From Xylogone sp. PMI_703 (Eukaryota; Ascomycota; Leotiomycetes): a DNA stretch of 64,000 nucleotides. A program made the position numbers and the translations under genes. The stretch is taken from positions 62,001-126,000 of the forward strand of contig JAJTUQ010000005.1 of assembly GCA_021399445.1 (NCBI GenBank), read 5' to 3'. Of this stretch, positions 22,428 through 34,184 are shown piece by piece. Within the stretch, counting starts at the first letter, position 1, and each line of letters opens with the position of its first letter. The notes under the pieces are model-generated. The model ran no database searches. It saw only the letters and a program-made list of their open reading frames with translations, and was not told the DNA's origin.

Positions 22428-23489
22428 ATTGAGCGTGTCTGGGAAGATGGTAAACAATTTGCTCACGAAAATATCAAGGACTTGAAGTATGTCTTTTATT
22501 TGTAACTAGGTATAGTTATATGATGGCTCGAGGCCTTGTAGGCAAACCTGGTTATGTGAAAGAAAAAGGTTATACTATAATTGTTCTGCTTATAAGTCAC
22601 TCATCATAGATTTTGAAAGCAAGATAAGAGGCCAGATGTTGATCACAAAGCAGCGTGAATGAAGCCGTGTCTTGTAAACACGGAAATGTACCCATAAACT
22701 CTAATTGTGTTCCCTTACTACCTTAAAAAAGAGCTAGTACTTTCAGCTCCTGTATTTTTGCGAGGAGCAATGATGGCAATAATTAATGGTTGCAATTATT
22801 ATTATATGTGAGAAAATCCTATCCTCTACAGTGATCTAAAAGATGTCTAATAAACTACGCTTCGCAAGCCGAGGAGATCTCCGGCACTGGTCAGAGCAGA
22901 AAGCCAGGTCCTGTCCAAAAATTTTGGCTAACAAGTATGATTAGTCATCCAAAATGCCACGGTTAGATAGTGTTCTCTCCAACTATATACATAAAGAGTT
23001 AAAGCCGAAAATTAGTTATAAAATGACGCGCGATCAAGCCTTGAGGTGCAGTAAGAAATATAATAAGTGTAAAAGCTTTTGTAGTCATAATGGGCAGAGC
23101 AAACGTTAAGACGCATATGACACCCAGCTGTCTTATTAGCCTTTCCAGCCAGAGCGGCTTTCTACATTAGCCTCTAACTCAAGTTACAGGCTGGCCGAGG
23201 TGCGTAAGGGCTCTCAGACAGGTTAAGATCTACCAGCATGACTAAGACAAAACTCATTGAATGACAAACTTGTATTAGTAAAATACATCTTAGAGACATG
23301 ACTGCCCGAATCATAATGTTACAGTCAGCGCTACAGCTCTCTAATACCGAGCATCATCAATCTAACATCTATATAAAGTCCTTAATTATATTAGATATTC
23401 TTCAGAGATATCCTCATATCGACATTGCAAAACATTCTTCGGCAGTAAAAGCATCATCTATCATTTAATTTTCAGCTATTCATAACACC
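22428..23489. other. AT-rich intergenic region
   Basis: This gap holds the 3' flank of family A copy 2 and the promoter of family B copy 2. I see no gene in it. Confidence 0.5.
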
Positions 23490-23965
23490 ATGTCTACACT
23501 TGGCAAAGCTCTTTTCGTGGCAGCTGGCTTCACATTTATCGCGGCTGGCGCAACTTCTCTTGTAAGATGAACTTATTAGTATCACTTTGCCAGCATCTAA
23601 CTATTAAATAGCATGCTAATAAAGGTTGCATCAATGTGAACAACGTTGCTCTGTGTGACAACTTTAGTCCCATGGGTCTCAACGGAGGACAAGCCCTCAT
23701 TTATGCACAATTTGATGGGTCAGACCATAGCTCTCAATATGTCGACCCTGGATGTCAGCTTCTAGCAAGCTGGCCATCTAATTACGGGGATATCTTCTTT
23801 GGTGCCGACAACTGTCTTTATGATGCTCAAGGTGAGTAGCGAACCCCTTGCTACAGTATATTGTTCGAGTATTAACTATTATTAGGCAATAACATTGATG
23901 GGCAATGTTGTGTGAGTGGTACTGGAGGATCAAACATCGTCTTGAACCCGTACTACGGCAATTAA
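23490..23965 (+). CDS. Small secreted six-cysteine protein, family B copy 2
   Basis: Exons 23490-23561, 23612-23831 and 23886-23965 join to 123 residues. The signal peptide is clear (MSTLGKALFVAAGFTFIAAG). Cysteine spacing is C-x8-C-x32-C-x19-C-x12-CC, almost the same as copy 1. Conserved blocks are PGCQLLASWPSNYGDIFFG, DNCLYDAQGN and LNPYYGN. Introns (50 and 54 nt) interrupt at the same places as in copy 1 and the last exon is 80 nt in both. The two copies are clearly paralogous yet diverged over most of the middle, which argues against very recent duplication. Function is unknown; secretion is predicted. Confidence 0.85.
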
Positions 23966-25193
23966 CTATTATGTGTTCTGTTCTCCTGATATATGAGTTG
24001 TTATTGTCAAGTTTCACCCACAAATAACAAACGAATATAATCATAGATAAACTTAGCTTTTTATACTTTGAAATCTTTACTATCACTTTAACAATCAGAT
24101 TGTTTAAACTTCACTGAGTGTTCATTTATATATGTTCTAGCCCATACGAGAATAGATTTGATTCATAAATGGGTAGACCTGTACCTTCTAGTGAAGCCGA
24201 TTCATATGTTAGCAGATAATTTTAAGTTTTTATTTAATTTGAACCCATTTTTCTTCTTAATCTTTGCCTTATTCTGGTTATAATTGACTTACATAATGTC
24301 TGCATATAATTTAGCAACTATTGGTAGCTACCGCAGAACTCATTGAAGTCTTTTGGCAAATCCTGCTAATGGAATTATATTTGAATACTTCAGTCATTAC
24401 ACGGATAATGGCTGTCTACTAGAAAAGTAACTGATCTTGGAGCGTCAAACTACCCACAACTCTTGTTAGTTAATTCAAGTTACGCATAGAGCAGACATAG
24501 GTTGCCATCCGGTGGCCAGCAGATGAGCAAAATGGACAGACTCGCGCAGCATGTGGGAGGCTGACCAATTGGGTTGCTGGTTTACTGCATCCATTTCAAC
24601 AAGTGGTAGCTCTTGTTGAAGGGCTACGGGTAGCCCTTCGACGACCCGTAGCCCTTCGACGACGGTGGTCTTTCCTACGCTGGATTTACCGACAGCGACG
24701 ATTCTCTCGAAAGCTATTGTTGGCTGTTCTTTATGTTCTACGGTCGCGTTAAAAAGAAACGCTGGAGAAGGAGAAGAAGTTAGTAAAGCTTTTACTTGCG
24801 AGACAAGCAGTCCTTATTTACATAGCAGCTGCAACCAGTGGAATCAACTACTCCGTGAATTTCATAAACGGAATTGCCTAGGCGTACTAATATTAGAGGG
24901 GTGAAAAATTATCAGGCAACAGCCGCTTGAAACTGCGGTCTCGCCGCATGAGTTTTATAGGCTGAAAAAGTAGCGTCGCTCGATACTTTCTAGATTGGGC
25001 CTAGATCCAAGCGATACCATCTTCGGGAACCTATCTGTGGTGAATTCGAACATCCTGGGATGATGAAGAAGCTCTACTCCCAAGTGCCAGATAATGGGTT
25101 ATGAATTATTGCTAGAATTCCCCATGCACTTTCAATTCATTAACTGGAAGGCAGCGTCCACGAGAAGAGTTTAGGCTCTTCACGGCTACAGAA
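23966..25193. other. Intergenic region with a P-loop-like relic
   Basis: Mostly AT-rich and empty. Around 24480-24810 the minus strand has a stop-free stretch of about 110 codons with a Walker A match (GKSSVGKT inside IVAVGKSSVGKTTVVEGL), possibly the remains of a dynamin-like or NACHT-like NTPase. It overlaps an 18-bp-period tandem repeat. No start or full domain is visible, so it is not called as a gene. Confidence 0.35.
24618..24663. repeat. 18-bp tandem repeat with internal hairpin
   Basis: The 16-mer GTAGCCCTTCGACGAC occurs at 24630-24645 and again at 24648-24663. Upstream, GAAGGGCTA (24618-24626) and TAGCCCTTC (24631-24639) form a 9-bp stem with a 4-nt loop. Confidence 0.7.
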
Positions 25194-26767
25194 ATGGCAC
25201 TGAAACGGATTCTAGGACCACTAGACAAGAGAAAAAGAGTGTCTCGCTGCCAGCTTTGTGCCAAGAAGCAGGTCAAGGTCAGGATTGTCAGAAAATGATG
25301 CGAAATGGTGCTATTCACAATGTACTAATTCGGTGATTCTTCAGTGCGAAGGTGGCTTTCCGTGTACTTATTGTGTCCGGAGGAATAAGCTTTGCCAGAC
25401 TCAAGATAGAAAGGAGTCGACACGGAATCTACAGTTTGTCAGTTGTTCTGGAAAAGACCGCCACAGTGGGAAAGAGCAGCTATTGGCGATAGTCCCTGAA
25501 GATACGGATATGTTTCTAAGCTACTTTCTTGCATTCATTCGGCGTTGCCAGTTCACGAGGCGCTGCGCATCTATCGGTCAAGACCTTCTGCTTCTCATCC
25601 GGGGCTCCCCTCATCTCTTTCACGCTGCAACTGCAATAGGTGCTCTGGATGCCAGTCGGCAAGGTAGTTCTAGGACGTTCCAAGAGCAACAATCGCCACA
25701 GCTGATCGCATTCAGTTCGTATCACAAATCCATATCAACTTTTCAAGCTAGTCTTTCTTGCAAAGATATCACTCAGAGAGATGATATACTGTGGGGCACC
25801 TTTCTTCTGGGGTTATTCGAAGTACGTCCATTTAAATAGTATTCCCTCCTGCAGCGATACGGCAAAGAGCGTCACTAATACATCTTTCACAGCTAATGTC
25901 GGAGTCATCTGGTGATCGCTGGATCAGACATATGCTCTATGGAAGTGCACGGATACTTTGTCTAGCCGGTCCAGCTCAATCCATAACCCCGATGCGGCAG
26001 GCCTTCCTTGAAGGATTTAGAGTTCTGGAAGCTAACAGAGCCATCATCTACGGTGAAGACAGTTTTCTGTCCAAGGATGGGTGGTTAGACTACCATAAGC
26101 CCTCGCTCCTTGGTGATGTTGAGCCCTGGGACCCATTTGACGGCATTATCAAAGTTATCTTGGATACAGCAGCTTTCAATAAACGGTATACCTTCCTATA
26201 TTTATACGCATATTTTCTCGCACTAATTTTCGAATCGATAGGTTTTTTGAGAGAATCGAGGCCATCCCAGTGACTCAGCGACTTGGTCACCTAGCAATAG
26301 ACGCATTAGGCGTTGAGGGAGTCCAAATACAAAGCACTATTTACAGGTGGCATAGTGACGCTATGTCGTATTCAAGGGCAAGCAACGGAATAAATGCTCA
26401 TTTCCAGCTATCACTATCATACTACCATGCTCTTCTCCTGTTTCTCTCGGGAGATTTTGCGTATTATCCGTACTGGGAATACAAATTAGCACCTGATTTA
26501 CAAGAGGTCGAAACTGAGAGACATGTAAATGCTATTTTGGAATTAGCAGAGCTGATAATGATGTCGGATGTTCCTGGGGTAACACTTCTTTTCCCACTGC
26601 GAGTGGCTGGAGCATATTGCAATAATCTACAGCAAAGGTCCTGGGTCTTCAGGCTTCTTGATCGAGTATATCAGGGAGGGTTTGTAGTTTCGAATAGAAT
26701 CAAAGTGGATTTACAGGATTTGTGGGATTATAAACAATTAGAATATCCAAGAGAGATTTTCTCTTGA
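25194..26767 (+). CDS. Zn2Cys6 transcription factor
   Basis: Exons 25194-25277, 25345-25821, 25893-26185 and 26242-26767 splice in frame to 459 residues. The zinc cluster is complete and spans the first intron: CQLCAKKQVK then CEGGFPCTYCVRRNKLC (C-X2-C-X6-C-X5-C-X2-C-X6-C), preceded by a basic stretch. The remainder is the usual helical regulatory region of the fungal C6 class (LFHAATAIGALDASR, DDILWGTFLLGLFE, HALLLFLSGDFAYYP). No lesion was found. It ends about 170 bp before the convergent gene for a secreted protein. Its targets are unknown; nearby candidates are that protein and the secreted-protein genes to its left. Confidence 0.88.
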
Positions 26768-26934
26768 CTTAGTGCGAAACAATGAGAATGAATATAATGT
26801 ATTGTATGCCTCCTAAAGAGGATGTTGATTATATAAACATGTACCTAAATAGATCTCCTGAACAAAACACTTCGACTCGGCGTATAACTCATCTTGACCC
26901 CAGAACGTCTATTTCATTATTACCAAGGATGAAA

Positions 26935-27762
26935 TTACTCTTCTTCTATCTTTACCGGACCAACATAAGTGTTGAAAAAGCTGGTGGTCACATATGTCCG
27001 TTCAAATGGCGCGAAAAAGTCATAACCAACCACAATATTGCAGTCTGTAACATAAATCGTCACCGGTATTGTGCCTTGATACATTATATCCCACTGCATC
27101 ATTTGCGTCAGCAATAAGTAGTAATACCAGTCTTCCGCAGATGGTGAAAGGAAAGGAGTAATCCATACTGAAGCGACCTTCTTATCAACAAAATTTCTTT
27201 GGACAAGTCCACCGAAGGAAGCTCCTCCTTCAATTAAGAAGTTCTCAGCAATCAACGGAAACCCAGAGTTTACATACCCCCTCCATACATCTGGTTTGCT
27301 GATGTGCTGTTGTATGTGGTCATAATATTGTCCACGAGTCCGTCCTCAGTTGTGTTGTGGTAGTTGAATAAAGACGATCCGAAGCCTCCATTGTACGCTT
27401 CATCGGCGCGAACGAGGTTCTGAGATGGGGAGTTATAAATGTAGCCAGAGGTAATGTGCGAAAGATTCTGGTTCCTGTGGATTTCATTTATTAGCATTCA
27501 TTCAGGGGCATTCAGGGCCACTGAAGTCTTCAAACATAGCCCTTAGCATATCTGTCCTAGAGGCTGTATCAAGTTACCATTTGTGCTGAATGAAACTGGT
27601 TTCAAATTCGGATTGGATCAATGGCGGTTGAGGCTCCTGAAATTGGGCAGAGTACTCGATCATTGACGGTGGAAATGGGGTGCACTTTGGTTTGATTTGA
27701 GAATCTGCTTTGACCCCCAAGACCACCGAGGCTAAGAGAATATGGTTAAACAAATGCATCAT
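26935..27762 (-). pseudogene. Conserved fungal secreted protein with a one-base frame loss
   Basis: Exon 1 27762-27578, exon 2 27474-27169 and exon 3 27093-26935 build a protein of about 217 residues with a signal peptide (MMHLFNHILLASVVLGVKA). The introns are 103 and 75 nt. Exon 2 changes frame near 27291-27310: it starts as NLSHITSGYIYNSPS and NTTEDGLVDNIMTTY, then must shift to read PDVWRGYVNSGFPLIAENF. Exons 1 and 2 together are one base short of the phase needed at the next splice, which fits a single lost base. The tail reads WDIMYQGTIPVTIYV and VGYDFFAPFERTYVTTSFFN. I take this as a conserved hypothetical secreted family of fungi; function unknown. The lost base could be a sequencing error, in which case the gene is intact. 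Confidence 0.65.
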
Positions 27763-30331
27763 GAAGAAAAGGTAAGCAGTGTCTTTAGGTGATCAGTTTT
27801 GTTGTATTAAAGGACATAATGACAGAAATTCGGAATTGGGTGGAAGAACTTACGGATTTATACACATTCTGAATGTAACTCGATCTCGCAAGCAAGATTG
27901 TTGCCTCGAAACCCGCGTAAATACTGCCTATCTAAGAGACAAATAAAATTACAGAGCATTTATGGCTTCGCACAGTCTATTATCCACTCATACAAAACAT
28001 CAGGGGGACTGTATTCTAGATCTCCATCCAGCAAGCTACGCGTAAGCACTTTAGATTGCTGCCTAATTAGGAAAGGTTTTAATTATAGTGCTCGTTGAGC
28101 CTAGCTAGCCAAATTTGATATATAGCTAAAGCGGACAATTAATACGCTAGGCGGTTTCAATAGGGGATTAGTACCAAATTAGTCCTTAATCTGAGCCGTA
28201 ATGAGTAAAGCTAGATAAACGACTTAAAATACCGCATGCTATAACACGAGCAACCAAGACGAAAGTGATTTATCAAGACTTAAACTTTATACTTTACTTA
28301 ACCGAATACTCTTTTCATTGTCCACGTCTCTTGTCGTGAGGATAGTACGGCGGTTAAGATCAACGTATCTCCCTTAGCACCCTTCGCCAACACAGGTTCT
28401 CTCGATCCGGTGAGATCATCTGGGAGCTGTTAACCAGGTCTCGTAAACCTTAAGTCACAAAATCTTACCCTACGTACGTTCTTCACTCGGTATTCGCAGA
28501 TTCAACCCAATGAATTGAATCGTCAGGTGGAGAGTTTAGCTGGGGCGGCACATCTGCTCAATCACTACGCAGGTCCTAAGGGGGACTAATGGAGAAATTT
28601 CCAGTGGAATCTAAGTGTAAGATCAATTGGATGTGAACGTCCTAATGTACTGATACTAGTATGGCCAAGTCTACTGCTGGTTGCCTTTGGTGTATGCATT
28701 ATCAAATTGAAAAATTCTCGCTTCCGTTCACTTTCGTTGCACGCGGGTTTAACACCCAAACACTCGCGCAGACTTTTACTGTATCGTGGAGCACATACTT
28801 GGCGCAGATCAACCAGTACAAATACTCACCACTTACCGAACGACTTACCGAACGATTCCATGTACACTTTCACGCACTTGAAATTCATGCATTTTAACAC
28901 GGAAAGAGCTTTGTAGAGCGCTAGAATGAACCACTTGGGGAGATCGAAGAGGTACTCTTGCTCTAACACTATGAGGCCAAAGAAATCATTTAAGAAAGTG
29001 GTCTTTATCAAAGATCAAAGATGTAATTATAATAATCATAATTGTCTCACCGTAAGGTCGGTGACGTCGGATATATACAGATACTTGAATCAAAAAGATG
29101 CGGATGGAGCGGAAACTGGGTTGGCACGTAACCATAATGGGTGCCCTCCTACGACTCGCGTGTGGCGAGCGCGGCTTGGCTATGATTATCGTAAACAGTA
29201 TCAAACTGATTTTGGTTACGACAATTATAGTCCTAAGACTTTATGTAGCCATCATTTTCTCATCAGCTGCCTAAGGCTTTATTTGACGTATAATAAAACA
29301 TTGAGTGGATATAGCGATAAATACAAATCAATCTTTAACCTTCCTAAATACCGAAATGAGCCTGGCGTCTTACGGTTCTAAAGCTCTACTCAGCGGCTGT
29401 ATGACGACTGGGCCCCCTCCCGGCACGTCAGGGTCAATGGATTTTCTGCTGCTCACGTTTAGGTACGGCCCATCTACACCAGTCAAGAGCCTCAGAAAGG
29501 AGTCTATTCAGAGATATTTCCCCGCCGGGTGAAAATGGCCGCCAAATCTAGGCCCGGAGATTTAAGAAATGCAGATCTTGTCTTAACCAAGTTGGAGTCA
29601 CTACTGAGATGGCAAGACCAATAAAACACGGGTAGGCTGGTCTTGGCTAAAATAAGCATAACTCGCACAATTTAAAATTTTGCACAACAGCTGCCCAGTC
29701 TTACCGGACGAGGGGAGAGTTAACTGAAGAACTAGAAAAGTGGCTTGCAATTGGTGCATCCAATAACCACAATTGTATCATACTGGATCTATGCCCGCAG
29801 TCTCTGCGAAGATAGCGAGAGCTGATCTCGTTTGACGCAGTGGCTCAATGATTCTGAACTGAACGGTCGCGATTCGAGGATCGCAAATCCTTTTCGACCT
29901 TGGCTATACGGGGCACATGACCTCGACAGGGATCCACCTTTCGATGTTAAGCAGTGTGTTATCGGCCAGCGAGGCATGATGCTGCTACCCCGGTAACATA
30001 GAATAAGGTCTTGACACTCCACTTATGTAGTAATAGAGGAATGATCCGCAATGTTCCAAGCGCCTACTGCTGTTTGAAGGTGCGGGGGAAATGGGTAAAT
30101 TACCCTTCATGAATAACTATGATGCTCATTGATCGCTGCTCCAATTCTGCAGGTGTGGGCACTCCTGGTTGCTAAAGTGTTCTATAAAGAGCCGCGGCGC
30201 CTATGTAAAACTGAAGGGATTCGATCGCATTAAACATAGCTTATTTGGGCAGGAAATCGGCTAATTCATAAACCCAGAAGAAAGAACTCTTTCTCTTCTG
30301 GCTCGGCGGAAATTTTGTTACCTTATCCAAG
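27763..30331. other. 2.5-kb region without supported genes
   Basis: Open frames at 28661-28916, 28926-29381 and 29789-30022 lack recognisable motifs, good starts or splice partners. A 12-bp tandem duplication, ACTTACCGAACG, lies at 28831-28854. The right end is the promoter of the sugar porter. Confidence 0.45.
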
Positions 30332-32221
30332 ATGGCAAGGAAATATCTTGGCGGCTCAGGAGAGAGACTGACCGTCTGGATCTCTCTCGCCGCTTCCACC
30401 GTACTTGTCTTCTACGGCTATGACCAGGTTTGACTTCTCAGAGAATCATGAGAACCATATCTGATACTGCTGAGTAGGGTGTATTTGGCAACGTCCTTGT
30501 TAAAGAAGATTTTTTGCGCACCGTAGGAAACCCATCGACAAGTGACCAGGGAACCATGACTTCTGTCTACAACTTGGGTTGCTTCGTGGGAGCTTTATCC
30601 ACTCTATACACCGGTGACAAGCTAGGGAGGCCAAGAACAATCATGCTCGGAAGCACCATCATTGCACTGGGCGCCATAATTCAGGCCTCAGTATATAGTG
30701 CGGGCCAGATGTATGCTGGTCGGGTCATTGCAGGTAGGTGTGGAATTTTTGGAATGCCTGGTCCATGCGGATGTTTACTGATGCCTCTTTCATAGGTTTA
30801 GGGACCGGAATGAATACAGCGACTGCTGGTGTCTGGCAATCCGAGACGAGTAAAATCAGAAGCCGTGGCAAGCTTATTGTAATTCAAATGGCGAATTGTA
30901 TCACGGGTTTCTGTATTTCGAACTGGCTAACTCTTGGGTTTTCTTTTGCCCCAGGAAGTGTATCTTGGAGATTCCCGCTGGCTTTCCAGATCTGTAAGTT
31001 GACCTGTTCCTACAACGTAATGAACACCCCAAGATCCTAACCAGCAAAAACAGTCTTCACTGGGCTTATCTGGATGATGTGTCCGTTTCTTCCAGATTCT
31101 CCACGTCTGCTTATCCGCAAAGGTAAATACGATGAAGCCTACGAAGTCCTTGCTGCTCTTGAAGGGCATGGAGCAACGCCCAATTCTCCATCTGTGCAGA
31201 CGCAATTTGCTATTATCAAGGATGTTCTAGACAAGGAATATGCATCTACTTATACGTGGTGGCAGCTTGTTTCAGGAAGAGGCCCATCAGGCGTCCTTCG
31301 TCGGATGATCTTGGGAGCTTGGATGCAAGCAATGAATCAGGTCTGTGGCGTATATATATGACCGAATTCTTATCATTGGCTCTACTAACTCAATGTCGAT
31401 TTAGATCTCTGGGATTAATGTGACAAGCTACTATATGACATACGTCTTCATCAATGCTCTTGGATATGACGAACTTCGAGCTAGAATCCTCGCAGCTGCT
31501 GGATCGGTAGACTATCTTATCTTCTCTTTCTTGGCCTACTTTGTCATCGAAAGATTCGGACGTCGCAAAGTCATGATGACTTCTTCCGCGGCATGTTCGC
31601 TGTGTTGGATAATCATAGCAATTGCCGTTGGCCTTCCAGAAAATGGCCACGGTGATTCCAAGAAATGGGGGATTGTGGCAGTCAGCTTCTTCTTCGTGTT
31701 CTTCGCCTCGTTTGCCATGGGTGCGCTCAATGTTCCGTGGTTATACCCGACTGAGGTCAACGCTTTGGCTTTTCGTGCAAAGGGAGCAAGTTTGGCTATG
31801 GCATCGAATTGGTAAGCCCTTCTTATATGGTAGAGTAGCTTTTCTATTCACTAATAATTTATTGCATTACAGGATTATGAACTACATGGTAGCTGAAGTG
31901 ACCCCCCCAGGAATCGCGAATTTGAAATACCGATTTTGGATAATCTGGGCGGTAATTTGCTTTTCGTTTATTCCAATCACCTATTTATTCTACCCTGAAA
32001 CTGCCAACAGATCCCTTGAAGATATTGACCGATTCTTTGCTGCCCACCCGGGAATTCTTGTCTTCAAAAATGAGATTGCTACTCAGTTACAACGACCAGA
32101 GATATACGAAGAAGCAGATAGAGAGATCGCTCTTGCTCAGGCATTATCGGAAAAGTCCGGCAGCCCCGATACAAATGTTGAGGAGAAGGAGGTTTCAACG
32201 TCATATACTAAACGGCAATAG
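30332..32221 (+). CDS. MFS sugar transporter (hexose/pentose type)
   Basis: Six exons (30332-30427, 30478-30733, 30796-30993, 31054-31340, 31405-31811, 31873-32221) splice in frame to 530 residues. This is a 12-helix sugar:H+ symporter in the plasma membrane. Seen motifs: GDKLGRPRTIMLG after helix 2, PDSPRLLIRKGKYDEA before the central loop, ERFGRRKVMM in the second half, and YPETANRSLEDID after helix 12. It converges on the GH39 beta-xylosidase with about 280 bp between stops. Together with the second porter this suggests uptake of xylose or xylo-oligosaccharides; the substrate is inferred from context only. No lesion seen. Confidence 0.9.
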
Positions 32222-32498
32222 AATGGTTTAGGGTAGTAGTGGATAGCTAGATTGGAGTGAATGATTGGCTTCGAGATACAATTTCATTTGGATTGGCTAC
32301 TACGAATGGTTCTAGACCTGGAAACCCATATCAGATATAAGGATACTAAGAATCGTAATAGTCCAACTGTGAAAGATAAGTAGAAAATTAATAGAACTCT
32401 TGGACAAGTATCTTTCATGTGTCTTCCAAGACGAACAGAGTCATTAATATTTCCTGATCTTATTGATCTTATTGGAGCTATAATATTTCCAATTAATT
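32222..32498. terminator. Convergent 3' region of porter and GH39 gene
   Basis: This short gap holds the 3' ends of two convergent genes. A-rich stretches such as AATAGAACTC and TATAATATTTCC are compatible with poly(A) signals, but no exact site can be fixed. Confidence 0.35.
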
Positions 32499-34184
32499 CT
32501 ACTTTTCAATAACAATGAGAGAGAGAGCCTGGATAGGTAAATTCAAAGACAACTTTGCTTGTCCATCTCTGACCTTGATTGTAGATGGACGGCCCATGGT
32601 TGCCAAATTTCCAGCGGCCTTTAGAGCGGCATACTGCTTAGGGGTGGGATTCTGTGGACTTCCCTGCTTAAGCCAGACAGTGTATGCGTTACTATGATCA
32701 TTATCAACGCGATAATGAGTCAGTTTGCCCTTTCCACTCCAAGGAAGGCCATTGATTGCTACCGAGATGCTTGCATCTGGCATAGGAACATCATTGTCAT
32801 GATAATGCCAAATGAATACGCTCAAACGACCACCATCGAGACTGGATAGGACGCCTACGTCAGAAGAGTTTCGAACACCAGAAGCTACCGCAGTATCGAG
32901 GTCGATTTGTCCAGAGCTAGTTGCCTCAACGCGGCTCCCACTCATTTTTCCAATCATGCGATGAAAGTTCAGGACCGGCTTGACGATCTCGTTCGTGGAT
33001 AATACTCGAAACCCATCGAAGTATGGAAAGTCATCGTACTCGAAAGCCCAGGTCAGAGCACCTTGCACGTTGACGCCGTGTTTGACTGAAAGATCCAGAG
33101 CTCGAACAAAGGAGGCAGCAGTGAAGGCTGGGTAATGCAGGCCGTTGCGATATCCGTATTGAGGAGTAATACAAGCTGCACAGCCATCTGGATCGCACTC
33201 GCTAATGACGATAGGCTTCTGGCGGACTTCTGGATATGAAGCTATTACTCCAAAAGCATCATCAATGTTTTGCAGTTGTGCAGAAATCCCCATCTGCACA
33301 TAGCCTCCTCCATGTGTATCATTAATGAAGTTTGGGGCTCCCTTCGCGTGGAAGGAGAGGAAATCTGGACGGGTACCGGTTTTCCCTGTTGCATAGCTCT
33401 TCTCTTTTAGCACATGGTCGAGAAAGTCTCCTAGGTACGTCCCTGCGGGACCTCCGGCGATTTCGAATCCACCAATACGAGCTGTGGGGAGAGCCCGCTT
33501 CACCGCATCGACAGCATAGTCGTACAGCATATAAAACTCTTCAGTTGTCCCGTTCCAGTATGGAATGTTAGGCTCGTTCCAGACTTCCCAATACCAGGAG
33601 TTAACTTCGGCTCGGCCGTATCGCTCTACACAGTGCGTCACCCAGCGATAGACAAGCTCAGCCCACTTATCGTAACTGGTTGGAGGATTTGTCCACCCTG
33701 TGTATATATTGTTGTAAGATGATGAGGCTGAGAAGTTGAACTGATAGGGATAAGGATGCGTAGAGAGCGCCTCCGGCATGAACCCGATCTGAGCATAGGG
33801 CTTCACATTATTTTCAAGATAAGCATCGAAGATACGGTCGATGATGGTAAAATTGTAGATTGGATTTCCATTTTTGTCTTCCGTGTAAGCATTGGTGCTC
33901 CCCCATTTCAGGCCAGGGGTACCATCGCCCGTCGTCAATAAGTTGTGAGTTCTGAAGTACGTTTGAGCAGAACCCAACGAGCCTAGATCAGCGAGAAGCG
34001 CCTTCCCTTGGGGGAAGTATGCGTAGTTTGGTTCATCCGCACCGAAGAACCGTGCGATATGAATGAAAGGCCCGGTTATTTGGTGGGCCTTAACATCGAT
34101 TGATACAGGCTTTGTCGAGGCCGCAGCAGCAATTGTAGCTACTGGGAACAGTAGTATGCTCAACAGAGTGTTTGAAGGCGACAT
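32499..34184 (-). CDS. Secreted GH39 beta-xylosidase
   Basis: Intronless, 561 residues, with an N-terminal signal peptide (MSPSNTLLSILLFPVATIAAA). Family GH39 enzymes release xylose from the non-reducing end of beta-1,4-xylo-oligosaccharides with retention. Hallmarks: YFRTHNLLTTGDG near residue 76; the acid/base motif EVWNEPNIPYW with Glu204; and the nucleophile region PIVISECDPDG with Glu329. A beta-sandwich C-terminal part with FIWHYHDNDVP follows. The length is normal for the family and the catalytic residues are present. It is divergent from the second sugar porter (about 1.3 kb between starts) and convergent with the first, so the three genes look like a compact xylan-oligomer use block. 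Other GH39-like specificities cannot be excluded. Confidence 0.92.
   Translation of the reverse strand: MSPSNTLLSILLFPVATIAAAASTKPVSIDVKAHQITGPFIHIARFFGADEPNYAYFPQGKALLADLGSLGSAQTYFRTHNLLTTGDGTPGLKWGSTNAYTEDKNGNPIYNFTIIDRIFDAYLENNVKPYAQIGFMPEALSTHPYPYQFNFSASSSYNNIYTGWTNPPTSYDKWAELVYRWVTHCVERYGRAEVNSWYWEVWNEPNIPYWNGTTEEFYMLYDYAVDAVKRALPTARIGGFEIAGGPAGTYLGDFLDHVLKEKSYATGKTGTRPDFLSFHAKGAPNFINDTHGGGYVQMGISAQLQNIDDAFGVIASYPEVRQKPIVISECDPDGCAACITPQYGYRNGLHYPAFTAASFVRALDLSVKHGVNVQGALTWAFEYDDFPYFDGFRVLSTNEIVKPVLNFHRMIGKMSGSRVEATSSGQIDLDTAVASGVRNSSDVGVLSSLDGGRLSVFIWHYHDNDVPMPDASISVAINGLPWSGKGKLTHYRVDNDHSNAYTVWLKQGSPQNPTPKQYAALKAAGNLATMGRPSTIKVRDGQAKLSLNLPIQALSLIVIEK

Noticed and set aside
20863..23489. 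ToxE-type tox-box (ATCTC-N-CG-N-A) in A/B promoters
   Set aside because: I looked by eye and found only partial matches; no site met the consensus.
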